Origin: Lentzea albida
GTDB taxonomy: Bacteria > Actinomycetota > Actinomycetes > Mycobacteriales > Pseudonocardiaceae
Length of the DNA: 64,000 bases
Assembly: GCF_900111005.1 (NCBI RefSeq)
Contig: NZ_FOFV01000010.1
Location: 124,001-188,000, forward strand
Direction: 5' to 3'
Of the stretch, positions 39,710 through 49,400 are shown in pieces. The notes beneath the pieces were generated by a model, which saw nothing but the letters and a program-made list of their open reading frames with translations, searched no databases and was not told where the DNA came from. The number at the start of each line of letters is the position of its first letter. Position 1 is the first letter of the stretch. Both the position numbers and the translations under genes were made by a program.

Positions 39710-41829
39710 CGTCTCGGCACATCGGGTTCAAGCGGCACCTGCGTGCCGAGGTGGTTCCGGGCGACGCGGTGTACGTGTTCTCCGAGGAGGACACCACCGC
39801 GTTGCGCGGCCCTCACATCGAGGCGCTCGCGCCGCTGCTCGACGGCAGCCGGGACCTCGCCGCGGTGCGCGGTGAGATCGACGCGCCACCCGAGCAGGTC
39901 GCCGGTCTGCTGACCGAGCTCGCGCAGGCGGGGCTCGTCGGCTTGCGCACCGCCGGTTCCGCGTACTGGGACGCGGTGGGCGTCGAGCCTGCGGGAACGC
40001 CCGACGTCGACGTGATCTCGCTCGGTGTCGACGCGTCGCTGCCCCCGATCGCCGAGGGCGACGGCGCGTTGACCGTCGTCCTGGTGTCGGACCACCTGGT
40101 CGACGGCCTGTCCGAAGTGGACGCGAAGATGCGCGCCGCCGGACGGCCGTGGCTGCTGGCCAAACCGTTGGGCGCCAAGGTGTCCATCGGCCCGTTCTTC
40201 ACGCCGGGCGACGGTCCGTGCTACCACTGCCTTGCTCATCGTCTGTGGGCGAATCGGGCCGCCGAGGCCCATGTGCGCGATGTGCTCGGCCTGCCGGGCG
40301 CGGTGCCGCGGGCGTGCGTCGACTTCGAGCCGCTGAAGGCCGTCGCGCTCAACCTGGTGGCGCTCGAAGCGGCCAAGTGGGTCGCCGGCCACCGCTACGA
40401 CGGCCAGCGCGACCTGTGGGTCTTCGACAGCCGCGACCTCACGGGCAGGCGGCACGCCGTGTCCGCCCGGCCGCAGTGCCACGCCTGCGGCGACCCGTCC
40501 TTGGTGCGCGAGAGGGCCTGGCGCCCGGTGGAGCTGTCCTCGCGCCCGGCGGTGCGGACGTCCGGCGGGCTCCGTTCCTCGACGCCTGACGAGGTGCTGG
40601 CGGCACACCGGCACCTCATCAGCCCGGTCACCGGGGTGGTCAAGGACGTCGTGCGCGACGACCGCGGCCCGGCGTTCTTCAACGCCTTCCGCTCCGGCCC
40701 GAACCTCGCGCTCGGTCACCGAGGTGCCGCCCACCTGCGTTCCGCGCTGCGTTCCCAGAACGGCGGCAAGGGCGTGACCGCGCTGGACGCCGAGGTGGGC
40801 GCGTTGTGCGAGGCACTGGAACGGCACAGCGCCCAGTCGGACGGCACCGAGGCACGCGTTCGTGGCAGCTATCGTTCGCTCGGCGCACAGGCCGTCCACC
40901 CGGACTCGGTGCACCTGTACGACCCCCGTCAGTTCGGCGGGCGTGACGCCTGGAACGCCGGGCACGGACACTTCCAGCACGTCTGCGCGCCGTTCGACGA
41001 AGACGCGGAACTCGACTGGACTCCGGTGTGGTCGCTCAGCCGTGGCGAACACCGTTTGCTGCCCACGGACATGCTCTACTTCACGGCAGACCCGGACGAG
41101 CGGCTGATGTCCGACTCGAACGGCAACGCGGCCGGGTCGTCACTGGAAGACGCCGTCCTGCAGGGGATGCTGGAGCTCGTCGAACGCGATGCCGCCGCTC
41201 TGTGGTGGTACAACAGGACTTCTCAGCCACCCGTCGACCTCGGCGGTGATCCGTGGATCGACTCGCTGCGAGCCGTGCACGGCGGGTTCGGCCGCGAGGT
41301 GTGGGCGCTCGACCTGACCTCCGACCTCGGCGTGCCCGTCGTGGTGGCGTTGTCCCGCAACCGTTCCGGCGGCGAGATCGTGATGGGTTTCGGTGCGCAC
41401 CTCGACCCGGCGCTGGCGTTGCGCCGGGCGTTGACCGAGATGAACCAGATGATGCCGGCGGTGCTGGAGGGCCACACCGGGGACGATCCCGACTGGCGGC
41501 ACTGGCTCACCGAGGCCACCGTGTCCGGCCGGCCGTACCTGCTGCCGTCAGGACCTCCGGTGCCGCGGTCGCACACCGCGTCCGGTGATCTGCTGGTGGA
41601 CGTGCTCGACGTCCGGGCACGGCTCGAGAAGGCCGGGCTGGAGGTGCTCGTGCTCGACCAGACCCGGCCTGACATCGGGTTGCCCGTGGTGAAGGTGATC
41701 GTGCCGGGGATGCGCGGGTTCTGGGCGAGGTTCGCACCCGGACGGCTGTTCGATGTGCCGGTGCGGCTCGGCAGGCTCGCGTCCCCGACGCCCTACGAGG
41801 AGCTGAACCCGATCCCGCTGTTCCTCTGA
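39706..41829 (+). CDS. Fused leader-binding ThiF-like/YcaO cyclodehydratase
   Basis: The protein has 707 residues from GTG 39706, which overlaps the precursor TGA (GTGA); an ATG at 39655 in this frame lies inside the core and is not credible. Residues about 1-80 form a winged-helix leader-recognition element (HLRAEVVPGDAVYVFSEED). Residues about 90-280 are Ocin-ThiF-like with zinc Cys pairs CYHC (172, 175) and CHAC (258, 261). Residues about 310-700 are the YcaO domain with ATP-site motifs CEALERHS (near 368), SNGNAAGSSLEDAVLQG and ELVERDA. The C-terminus NPIPLFL resembles the PxPxP tail of azoline-forming YcaO enzymes. It should phosphorylate backbone amides and cyclise Cys/Ser/Thr of the precursor. 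No flavin dehydrogenase gene is present, so azolines may be the product. Confidence 0.92.
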   Translation: MTSRHIGFKRHLRAEVVPGDAVYVFSEEDTTALRGPHIEALAPLLDGSRDLAAVRGEIDAPPEQVAGLLTELAQAGLVGLRTAGSAYWDAVGVEPAGTPDVDVISLGVDASLPPIAEGDGALTVVLVSDHLVDGLSEVDAKMRAAGRPWLLAKPLGAKVSIGPFFTPGDGPCYHCLAHRLWANRAAEAHVRDVLGLPGAVPRACVDFEPLKAVALNLVALEAAKWVAGHRYDGQRDLWVFDSRDLTGRRHAVSARPQCHACGDPSLVRERAWRPVELSSRPAVRTSGGLRSSTPDEVLAAHRHLISPVTGVVKDVVRDDRGPAFFNAFRSGPNLALGHRGAAHLRSALRSQNGGKGVTALDAEVGALCEALERHSAQSDGTEARVRGSYRSLGAQAVHPDSVHLYDPRQFGGRDAWNAGHGHFQHVCAPFDEDAELDWTPVWSLSRGEHRLLPTDMLYFTADPDERLMSDSNGNAAGSSLEDAVLQGMLELVERDAAALWWYNRTSQPPVDLGGDPWIDSLRAVHGGFGREVWALDLTSDLGVPVVVALSRNRSGGEIVMGFGAHLDPALALRRALTEMNQMMPAVLEGHTGDDPDWRHWLTEATVSGRPYLLPSGPPVPRSHTASGDLLVDVLDVRARLEKAGLEVLVLDQTRPDIGLPVVKVIVPGMRGFWARFAPGRLFDVPVRLGRLASPTPYEELNPIPLFL

Positions 41830-41864
41830 AGCTTCCGCGCCGGACGAACCGGGTCGGGCCGGTC

Positions 41865-42878
41865 CTAACGGCGGCGCAGCCTCTTGTCCAGCACGGCCGG
41901 CGTCGTCGCGAACGCGTCGTTCTGCCGCACGTTCGTGCCGGGTGGGACGATCTCGTCGATCCTGTCGAGCACGTCCTCGCTCAGCCGCAACCCCGACGTG
42001 GCGAGCAGGTCGGTGAGGTGGTGCGGTTTGCTGCCGCCGAGGATCACCGACGTGACCCCGGGGTGCGAGAGCACGAACGCCGTCGCGAGCGCGGGCAGCG
42101 AGATGCCGGTCTCCGCGGCGAGCTTCGAGAACTGCTCGACGGCGGCGAGCTTCGCCTGGTTGCCCGGGTCGGACATGTCGAACATGCCGCCCCACGACGC
42201 GCGCAGGTCGCTGCCCGCGGTCGGGTCGGTCCGGCCCGAGAGCCAGCCGCCGGACAGCGGGCTCCACGTCAGCGCGCCCATCCCGTGCCGCTGGATCGTG
42301 GGCAGCACGTCGGCCTCGATCCCGCGCACCAGCAGCGAGTACTGCGGCTGCTCGGTGCGGAACCGCTGGTGGCCGCGCCGGTCCGCGACCCACTGTGCCT
42401 CGACGATCTCGCTCGCGGGGAAGGTCGACGAGCCGATCGTGCGCACCTTTCCGGCCCGCACGAGGTCGGAGAGCGCGCCCAGGGAGTCGTCGATGTCGGT
42501 GTGCTGGTCGGGGCGGTGCATCTGGTAGAGATCGATGTAATCGGTGTCGAGGCGGCGCAGGCTGTCCTCGACGGCCCGCTTGATCCACCGCGCCGACCCG
42601 CCGCCGCGGTTGGGGTCGTCGCCCATCGGGAAGTAGAACTTCGTTGCGACCACCACGTCGTCGCGACGGCCCTTGAGCGCCTTGCCGACGATCACCTCCG
42701 ACTCGCCCTGCGAGTACGCGTCGGCCGTGTCGATGAAGTTGACGCCCGCGTCGAGCGCGGTGCGGATCATCTTGACCGACTCGTCGTGGTCGTCGTTGGA
42801 GTAGCTGCCGAACATCATCGCGCCGAGCGCGAACTCGCTGACCGTGATGCCGGTCGTGCCGAGAACCCTGTATTCCAT
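41865..42878 (-). CDS. Aldo/keto reductase
   Basis: A 337-residue (beta/alpha)8 NADPH oxidoreductase starting at ATG 42878. Catalytic tetrad residues are visible: Asp and Tyr in FIDTADAYSQGESE, Lys in VVVATKFYFP and His in LYQMHRPD. A VILGGSKPHHL cofactor-phosphate stretch lies near the end. It is divergent from an XRE regulator with which it probably forms a regulatory pair. Proximity to the RiPP locus is by convergence only. Substrate unknown. Confidence 0.92.
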   Translation of the reverse strand: MEYRVLGTTGITVSEFALGAMMFGSYSNDDHDESVKMIRTALDAGVNFIDTADAYSQGESEVIVGKALKGRRDDVVVATKFYFPMGDDPNRGGGSARWIKRAVEDSLRRLDTDYIDLYQMHRPDQHTDIDDSLGALSDLVRAGKVRTIGSSTFPASEIVEAQWVADRRGHQRFRTEQPQYSLLVRGIEADVLPTIQRHGMGALTWSPLSGGWLSGRTDPTAGSDLRASWGGMFDMSDPGNQAKLAAVEQFSKLAAETGISLPALATAFVLSHPGVTSVILGGSKPHHLTDLLATSGLRLSEDVLDRIDEIVPPGTNVRQNDAFATTPAVLDKRLRRR

Positions 42879-42966
42879 GCCTTCAACGCAACCGCGCCGG
42901 ACCCCTCTCGTGACAGGGCCTGCCAGTACCCCGCACGGCCGGGTGAACCGTCTTACGCTGGGGTGC

Positions 42967-43815
42967 GTGAACACCGAACTGCGCGAGTTCCTCCGGTCCC
43001 GCCGGGCGAGGGTGACGCCCGAGGAGGCCGGCCTGCCCGTGTTCCCGGGCAGCCGCCGCGTGCCCGGGCTGCGCCGCGAGGAGGTCGCGCAGCTCGCCGG
43101 GGTCAGCGTCGACTACTACGTGCGGCTGGAACGCGGGAAGAACGTCAACGTGTCCGAGTCCGTTCTGGACGCACTCGCCAGGGCGTTGCGGCTCAACGAG
43201 ACCGAGCGCGCCCATCTGTACACAGTGGCCAAACCGACGCGCAAGAGTCAGGCGCTGCCACCACAACGCGTCCGGCCCGGCCTGCGCAGGGCGGTGGACT
43301 CAATGCCGGACGTGCCGGTGATGCTGCTGGGCCGCCGCACCGACGTCCTGGCCACGAACGCACTGGCCCGTGCGCTGTACAAGGACTTCGAGGCCGCGCC
43401 ACCGCACGAACGGAACATGATCCGCTTCATCTTCCTCGACCCGGCGGCCCGAGAGCTCTACGACGACTGGGAGGGCAACGCCCGCCTCGCCGTCGCGTCC
43501 CTGCACGTCTACGCCGGACGGCACCCGCACGACCCGCGGCTCGCCGCCCTCGTCGGCGAACTCTCCGTGCGGGACAACGACTTCCGCCGGTGGTGGGCGG
43601 ACAACGACGTCTACCGGCACGCTCACGGCAGCAAAAGCCTGCACCACCCGGTCGTCGGGGACATCACGCTGGCCTACGAGTCGCTGACGGTGGACGCCGA
43701 CCCGGAGATGTCGCTCGCCCTGCACACGGTGGAGCCGGGCTCGCCGTCCGAGCAGAACCTGCGCCTGCTCGCGAGCTGGGCGCTAGCCGAGCAGCCAAGC
43801 GACGTCGCGCACTAG
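42967..43815 (+). CDS. XRE regulator with MmyB-type ligand domain
   Basis: A 282-residue protein starting at GTG 42967. The HTH (residues about 12-72) has PGLRREEVAQLAGVSVDYYV and RLERGKNVNVSESVLDALAR. The C-terminal MmyB-like domain has MLLGRRTDVLATNALARALY and RWWADNDVYRHAHGSK. MmyB-type regulators bind fatty acids or related ligands and commonly sit divergent from a reductase gene, as here. Its 3' end overlaps the convergent siderophore esterase by 33 bases. Confidence 0.88.
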   Translation: MNTELREFLRSRRARVTPEEAGLPVFPGSRRVPGLRREEVAQLAGVSVDYYVRLERGKNVNVSESVLDALARALRLNETERAHLYTVAKPTRKSQALPPQRVRPGLRRAVDSMPDVPVMLLGRRTDVLATNALARALYKDFEAAPPHERNMIRFIFLDPAARELYDDWEGNARLAVASLHVYAGRHPHDPRLAALVGELSVRDNDFRRWWADNDVYRHAHGSKSLHHPVVGDITLAYESLTVDADPEMSLALHTVEPGSPSEQNLRLLASWALAEQPSDVAH

Positions 43816-44739
43816 CGCGTGCCGCCAGCCCACCCGGTCGTGCCCGGACGGCGACCGGTTCGCCCGCACGGTCGCCCCCGCCTGTGCAGCGAGATCCTCG
43901 ACCACCGAGCAGTGCCGGTGCATCCTCGGCTCGTGCTCGCCGACGTCGAACGCCACGCGCAGCCCCGACAGGTCCGGCCCCGCGCGCAACAGGTCCGCGG
44001 TGTCACCCCCGGCCGGGCCGTCGAGGGACAGCCCGTGCTTCGGCAGGTCGCGCCCCCACCAGAACGAACCGGACTGGCACGCCACCTTCGACACCAGCGA
44101 AGGGAACTCCAGTGCCGCGCGGAACGCGCTGAGCCCGCCCAGGCTCTGGCCCGCCACCACGAACCGCGACAGGTCGACCGCCACGCCGTTCTCCGCGAGC
44201 AACGGCAGCAGCTCGTCCCGGATGGCCCGCCACAGCTCGGGTGAGGTGTACTCGGCGCCGCGATCACGTGGCGTGGGCAGGAAGACGAGGGTGGCGGACG
44301 GCATCTCGCCCGCCTTCACCGCCGACTCGAACGCGGCGACCGCCGGGTGCACGTACATCCAGTCGTCGCCGTCGAGCAGCAGCACGACCGGCTCGCCGCC
44401 CTTGTGCACGCGAATCGTCTTGCGCCCCAACGACCCGTTCCACCGGATCCGCAACGTCGGCACGTCCAGCACCTCGTCCGGCCCGACCACGGGCCAGTGC
44501 GGCTGCGGCTCCAGGTCCGGCGTCGCGAAGATCGACCGGTTCGGCCCCGCCCCGGCGGGGTTGGACGGGTCGGCGTGCTCCTCGCCGTCGGCGTCCACGA
44601 AGTGGTAGGTCACGCGCAACCGTTCCGGCAGATCGACCTCGGCCGCCCAGACCTCACCGTCGGGCACCAGCTCCACCGGGTCCAGCACGTCCTCGAACCG
44701 CAGCGAGGCAGGGCCTCCACGCCACTCGAACCGCGTCAT
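43783..44739 (-). CDS. cchJ: Siderophore esterase, CchJ/Fes-like
   Basis: A 318-residue alpha/beta hydrolase with an N-terminal enterochelin-esterase-like domain (LRVTYHFVDADGEEHADPSN). The nucleophile Ser is in VVAGQSLGGLSA, with an acid in FDVGEHE and a His in SPSGHDRVGWRHAL. In the coelichelin cluster the homologous CchJ sits at this position and is thought to act in product release or iron release, since the NRPS has no thioesterase. Here too it ends the operon, its ATG overlapping the exporter stop (ATGA). It acts in the cytoplasm; no signal peptide is seen. Confidence 0.85.
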   Translation of the reverse strand: MTRFEWRGGPASLRFEDVLDPVELVPDGEVWAAEVDLPERLRVTYHFVDADGEEHADPSNPAGAGPNRSIFATPDLEPQPHWPVVGPDEVLDVPTLRIRWNGSLGRKTIRVHKGGEPVVLLLDGDDWMYVHPAVAAFESAVKAGEMPSATLVFLPTPRDRGAEYTSPELWRAIRDELLPLLAENGVAVDLSRFVVAGQSLGGLSAFRAALEFPSLVSKVACQSGSFWWGRDLPKHGLSLDGPAGGDTADLLRAGPDLSGLRVAFDVGEHEPRMHRHCSVVEDLAAQAGATVRANRSPSGHDRVGWRHALVRDVAWLLG

Positions 44740-46439
44740 CGGGCCACCGCCAGCTGGTAGGAGGAGTCACGGCCGAGCAGGTCGCGGTGCGTGCCCTCGG
44801 ACGTCACCGCGCCACCGTCCAGCACGATCACCCGGTCGGCCACGTCGAGCAACGCGGGGCTGCTGGTGATGACGACCGTCGTGCGGCCGCGGCGCAACTC
44901 GGTGATGTTGCGGGCGATGAGCTGCTCGGTCACGGCGTCGACGGCCGTGGTGGGGTCGTGCAGCACCAGGATCTCCGGGTTCGCCGCCAGGGCGCGCGCC
45001 AGCGACAACCGCTGCCGCTGCCCGCCGGACAGGTTCGCGCCCCGGTCGCGCACGGCGTAGTCGAGGCCCTCGGAGTGCAGGGCCACGACGTCGGTCAGCA
45101 TCGCGGCGGCCACGGCCTCGTCCACCAGCGCGCTGGTGCCGGCCGGGTCCACGTTCTCGCGCAACGTCCCCGCGAACACCTCGTGGTGCGACGGGTTCAC
45201 CAGCAGGTGTTCCCGCACGCTCTCGATGGTCAGCGACGCCACCTCGCGCTTGCCCACGCGCACGACGCCCGAGTACGAGTCCGGTGGCGCCTCGACGGCC
45301 AGCACCGACACCAGTTCGGCCGCCGCCTGCGGCTGGTAGGCCGCGATCGCCACGAACTCACCGGGCTCCACCGAGAACGTCAGGTCCCGCAACGATCCGA
45401 GCGACACCCCGGAGACCTCCAGCCCGCTCTCCGGGCCGGGCACCTCCACACCGGGCGTCATGCGGGGCGGTGCCGCGAGGACCAGCGCCATCCGTTCGGC
45501 CGAGGCCCGCGCGATCATCACGTACTTGGGCATCTCGCTGAACAGCTTCAGCGGCTCGATCAGGAACTGCGCGAGGCCGACCACCATGACGAGCTGGCCG
45601 ATGCTGATCTCGCCCCGGAACGTCAGCAGGCCCGCCCACAGCGTCACCGCGGCCGCCAGCACCGAGTTGAGCGCCAGCGACACCCCGGCGTACACGCCGT
45701 TGACCCGCGCCACCACGATCGACTGCTTCTTCGCCTCGGTGCTCACCCGGCGGTAGGCCTGGAAAGCGGCGTAGCTGCCGCCGAACCCGTGCAACGGCCG
45801 CAGGCCCGCGATCAGGTCCGACACCTTGGCCCCGGCCCGTGCGACCTTCGCCTGCTGCACCCGGGTGTTCGCGCCGATCCGCTTCGACATCACGCTCAGG
45901 ACGGTCAGGATCGCCGCCGTGCCCACGAACACGGCGACACCCAGAGGCACGCTGATCACCGCCAGCACGACACCGGTGATCACCACCGACACCAGCGAGC
46001 TGACCAGCAGCGGCACCACCTCGATGATGTCCGCCGTCTGGTCGGCGTCCTCGGTGGCGACGGTGAGCACCTCGCCGGACTTCAGGTCGACCTCGCGCGC
46101 CACCGGCTGCAGGCCGTGGTCGGCGACCGCGACGCGCCACCGGTGCGCCTCGGTCGTGTTCGCCTTCTGCAGGATCCGCATGCCGAACCGCCACGAGTAC
46201 GACACCGTGGCCATCACGAGCCCGAGCGCGAGCAGCGCCAGCCCGAGCGAGCTGAGCCGCCCGCCGCGCAACGCGTACTCGACGATCACGCCGAGCAGGA
46301 TCGGCACGGCGGTCTCGGCGGCCTGGTAGGACCCCATGAGCAGGGTCCCGGCCGTCATGGCCCCGCGGTTGCGGCGCAGGGCGACCCGCAGGATCTCCCT
46401 GCCGGTGCGGACTTCAGGATTCGTCAACGTGGCGCGCAA
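44736..46439 (-). CDS. cchI: ABC half-exporter with degenerate Walker A (CchI-like)
   Basis: A 567-residue protein with six N-terminal helices and a C-terminal nucleotide-binding domain. The Walker A position reads AIAAYQPQAAAELV instead of GxxGxGKS/T. Walker B reads ILVLHDPTTAVD instead of LLDEP. The ABC signature LSGGQRQRLSLARALA is intact. It therefore cannot form a normal ATP site alone. The other half-exporter of the cluster (57255-59051) has a normal Walker A but a degenerate signature, so together they would make one consensus site. It should export the siderophore. The start overlaps the end of the NRPS gene by 26 bases. Confidence 0.88.
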   Translation of the reverse strand: MRATLTNPEVRTGREILRVALRRNRGAMTAGTLLMGSYQAAETAVPILLGVIVEYALRGGRLSSLGLALLALGLVMATVSYSWRFGMRILQKANTTEAHRWRVAVADHGLQPVAREVDLKSGEVLTVATEDADQTADIIEVVPLLVSSLVSVVITGVVLAVISVPLGVAVFVGTAAILTVLSVMSKRIGANTRVQQAKVARAGAKVSDLIAGLRPLHGFGGSYAAFQAYRRVSTEAKKQSIVVARVNGVYAGVSLALNSVLAAAVTLWAGLLTFRGEISIGQLVMVVGLAQFLIEPLKLFSEMPKYVMIARASAERMALVLAAPPRMTPGVEVPGPESGLEVSGVSLGSLRDLTFSVEPGEFVAIAAYQPQAAAELVSVLAVEAPPDSYSGVVRVGKREVASLTIESVREHLLVNPSHHEVFAGTLRENVDPAGTSALVDEAVAAAMLTDVVALHSEGLDYAVRDRGANLSGGQRQRLSLARALAANPEILVLHDPTTAVDAVTEQLIARNITELRRGRTTVVITSSPALLDVADRVIVLDGGAVTSEGTHRDLLGRDSSYQLAVAR

Positions 46440-49400
46440 TCGCTTCGGGGGTGGAGAGGGACAACAGGTCGCGGATCGTGACCACGGGACCGAACTCGCG
46501 GCGCAGCAGGCCGATCAGCCTCACCGCGAGCATCGAGTGCCCGCCCAGGTCGGTGAAACCGCTCGCCATGCCCACCTCGTCCTCGTCGAGATCGAGCGCC
46601 TCCGCGAACATCTCGCGGACGAGCGTCTCGGTCTTCGTCAACTCGCGGTCCTCGACCTTGGTCATCAGGGTGCCGAGAGGACGGGCCTCGGGCAAGGCCG
46701 CGGTGTCCGCCTTGCCGTTGACCGTGAGCGGGATCGCGTCCACCGCGGCGAAGTGCGTCGGCCGCAGGTAGTCCGGCATTCCGGCGCCGACCTCCGCCGC
46801 GATCGACGGGATGTCGGCTCCGTCGGCCAGGACCAGGTAGGCCGCGAGCCGGTAGGCGCCGTCGACCTGCGGGTCGGCCTGCGCGACGGCCGCGACGAAC
46901 CGGACGTCCGGGTGGGCGGCGAACCGGGCCTCGACCTCGCCCAGCTCCACGCGATGGCCGCGGATCTTGACCTGCTTGTCCGTGCGGCCGAGGTAGAGCA
47001 GGTTGCCGTCCGGGCGCCGGATCACCAGGTCACCGGTGCGGTACATCCGCTCGCCGGGCACCCACGGGCACGCCACGAACCGTTCCGCGGATTGCCCCGG
47101 CTGCCCGAGGTAGCCGCGCGCGATGCCCACGCCCGACACGTAGAGCTCACCGGCGACGCCGTCCGGCACCTGCCGCAGCCACGGGTCGAGCACGTGGACG
47201 TCGGTGTTGTCGATCGCCACGCCGACCACCGGGTCGACGCAGTCGAACGTGCCCACGCCCAGCGTGTTGATCGTGTACTCGGTCGGCCCGTAGAGGTTGT
47301 AGCCCACCACACCGGGGGTGTCGGCGAGCAGCTGCCACAACGTCGGCGTGACGGCCTCACCGCCCAGCAGCACCAGCGCGGGCTTGTGCTCGGCGGCCAG
47401 CAGCCCTTCGGCCACCAGCTGCTGCGCGTAGGTCGGCGTCACGTTGATGACGTCGATCTCGTGCTCCAGGCAGTACTCGACGAGCCCGGTCGCGTCGCGG
47501 CGCAGCTCCTCGTCGCAGATGTGCACCTCGTGGCCGTCGGCGAGCCAGAGCAGCTCCTCCCACGACATGTCGAACGCGAACGACACGGTGTGCGCGATCC
47601 GGAACGTGCGGTGCCCGTGCTCGGCCAGCACCGGCTCGAAGATCCGCCGCTGGTGGTTGACCAGCATGTTCGTCAGGCCCGCGTACTCCGTGACGACGCC
47701 CTTGGGCTTGCCGGTCGAACCCGAGGTGTAGATCGTGTAGGCCGCGTGCCTGAGCCTGTTCGGGTCGTTCTCGGAGAAGGTGGTCACCGGTTCGGCGTCC
47801 GGCCACGGCTCGTCCAGCTTGAACGTGGTGCCCTGGATGCGCGGCGCCACCGCGCTCGTCGTGACGACCAACGCCGGCTGGGCGTCGTCGATGATCGCGG
47901 CGATCCGCTCGTCCGGGTGGTCCAGCTCCAGCGGCACGTAGGCCGCGCCACAGCGCAGGATGCCGAACAGCGCGACGACCCAGTCCAGCGAGCGGGGCAC
48001 GGCGATGGCGACCGAGGTCTCGACGCCGATCCCCTTGTCCGACAACACGCCGGCGAGGTGACGGCTGCGGTCCCGGAGTTCCGCGAACGTCATCGTGCCG
48101 CCGTGCGCGACCAACGCGACCCGCTCGGGGTTGCGGTCGGCCGCCTGGTCGAACAGGTCGACCACCGTCAGGTTGCCGAAGTCGTTGGCGGGGTTGAGTT
48201 CCGGCGCCGGTCCCGACCCGATCGAGCCGAGCAGCCCGTCGGTGCCGGTCAGCTCGTCGAGCACGGCCAGGTAGGAGTCGAACACCCGCTGCGCGAACGC
48301 CGGATCGGTGACGTCCGGCCGGTACTCGACCTTGACCGTCAGCTCTTCACCTGGCGTCACGACCCAGGTGAACGGGTAGTGCGTCGAGTCCTCCGCGTCG
48401 TGGTCGACGATCCCGTTCTTCGCGTTGAACTCGGTGAACGTGTCGTCGTCCAGGAAGTTCTGCAGCACGAACAGGTTGTCGAACAACTGGTCGTGGCCGC
48501 TCGCGCGCTGGATCTCGCCGAGGCCGAAGTGCTCGTGCTCCATCGTCGCGACGCGGGACGCCTGGACGCCCGCGAGGAACTCGCCGACGGTGTTGTGCGG
48601 CTGGGCGTTCACGCGCATCGGCACGGTGTTGAGCAGGACGCCGACGATGCCCTCGGTTCCCTCCTCCTCCCGTCCGGAGACCGTCACGCCGAACACCGCG
48701 TCACCACGCCCGGTCTCGCGGCCGAGCACCAGCCCGAGAGCTCCGGTGACCACCGAGTTCACCGTCACGCCGTGCCGGCGCGCGGTCTCCCGCACCCGGT
48801 TCGACGCCTCCACCGGCAACGTCCGCACGATCTTGGTGGGCAGCGAGTCCGAAGTGGACTGGTCGCCGAGGAGCGTCGGGCCGGGAAGGTCCGCGAGGTG
48901 ACCGGCCCAGAACCGGGTCGCCGCCTCGGCGTCCTTCTCGGCCAGCGCGCGGGTGTAGCTCTCGAAGCTCGGCGTGGCGGGCGCCAGGTCGACCGGCTCG
49001 CCCGCGAGCAGCGCGCGGTAGGCGTCGAACAGGTCGTCGAGCACGATCGCGCGCGACCAGCCGTCCCACAGCAGCAGGTGGCTCGTGAACAGCAGCGCGT
49101 CCCGGCCGTCCGGCAGCCGCAGGACCGTCAGCCGCACCAACGGGGGTGAGGTCAGGTCGAAGCCCGTGGCGCGGTCCTTCCCGCGCCAGGCCTCGACGGC
49201 GTCGGAGTTGAGCACGTCGACCGTGCGCACCCGCGTCGGACCGCTGATCCCCAGCACCTGCACCGGTGTGCCGTTCTCGTCGGTCTCGAAACCGGCGCCG
49301 ACGACCGGGTGCTTCGCGATCACGTGGTCGAGCGCCTTGCCCAGGGCGGTGGGGTCGAGGCGCCGGTCGAACGCGAAGAAGCTCTGGGCCACGTACTGAC

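Noticed and set aside
41830..42878. Aldo/keto reductase as a tailoring enzyme of the RiPP locus
   Set aside because: It is on the opposite strand, convergent, and forms a divergent pair with its own XRE regulator.
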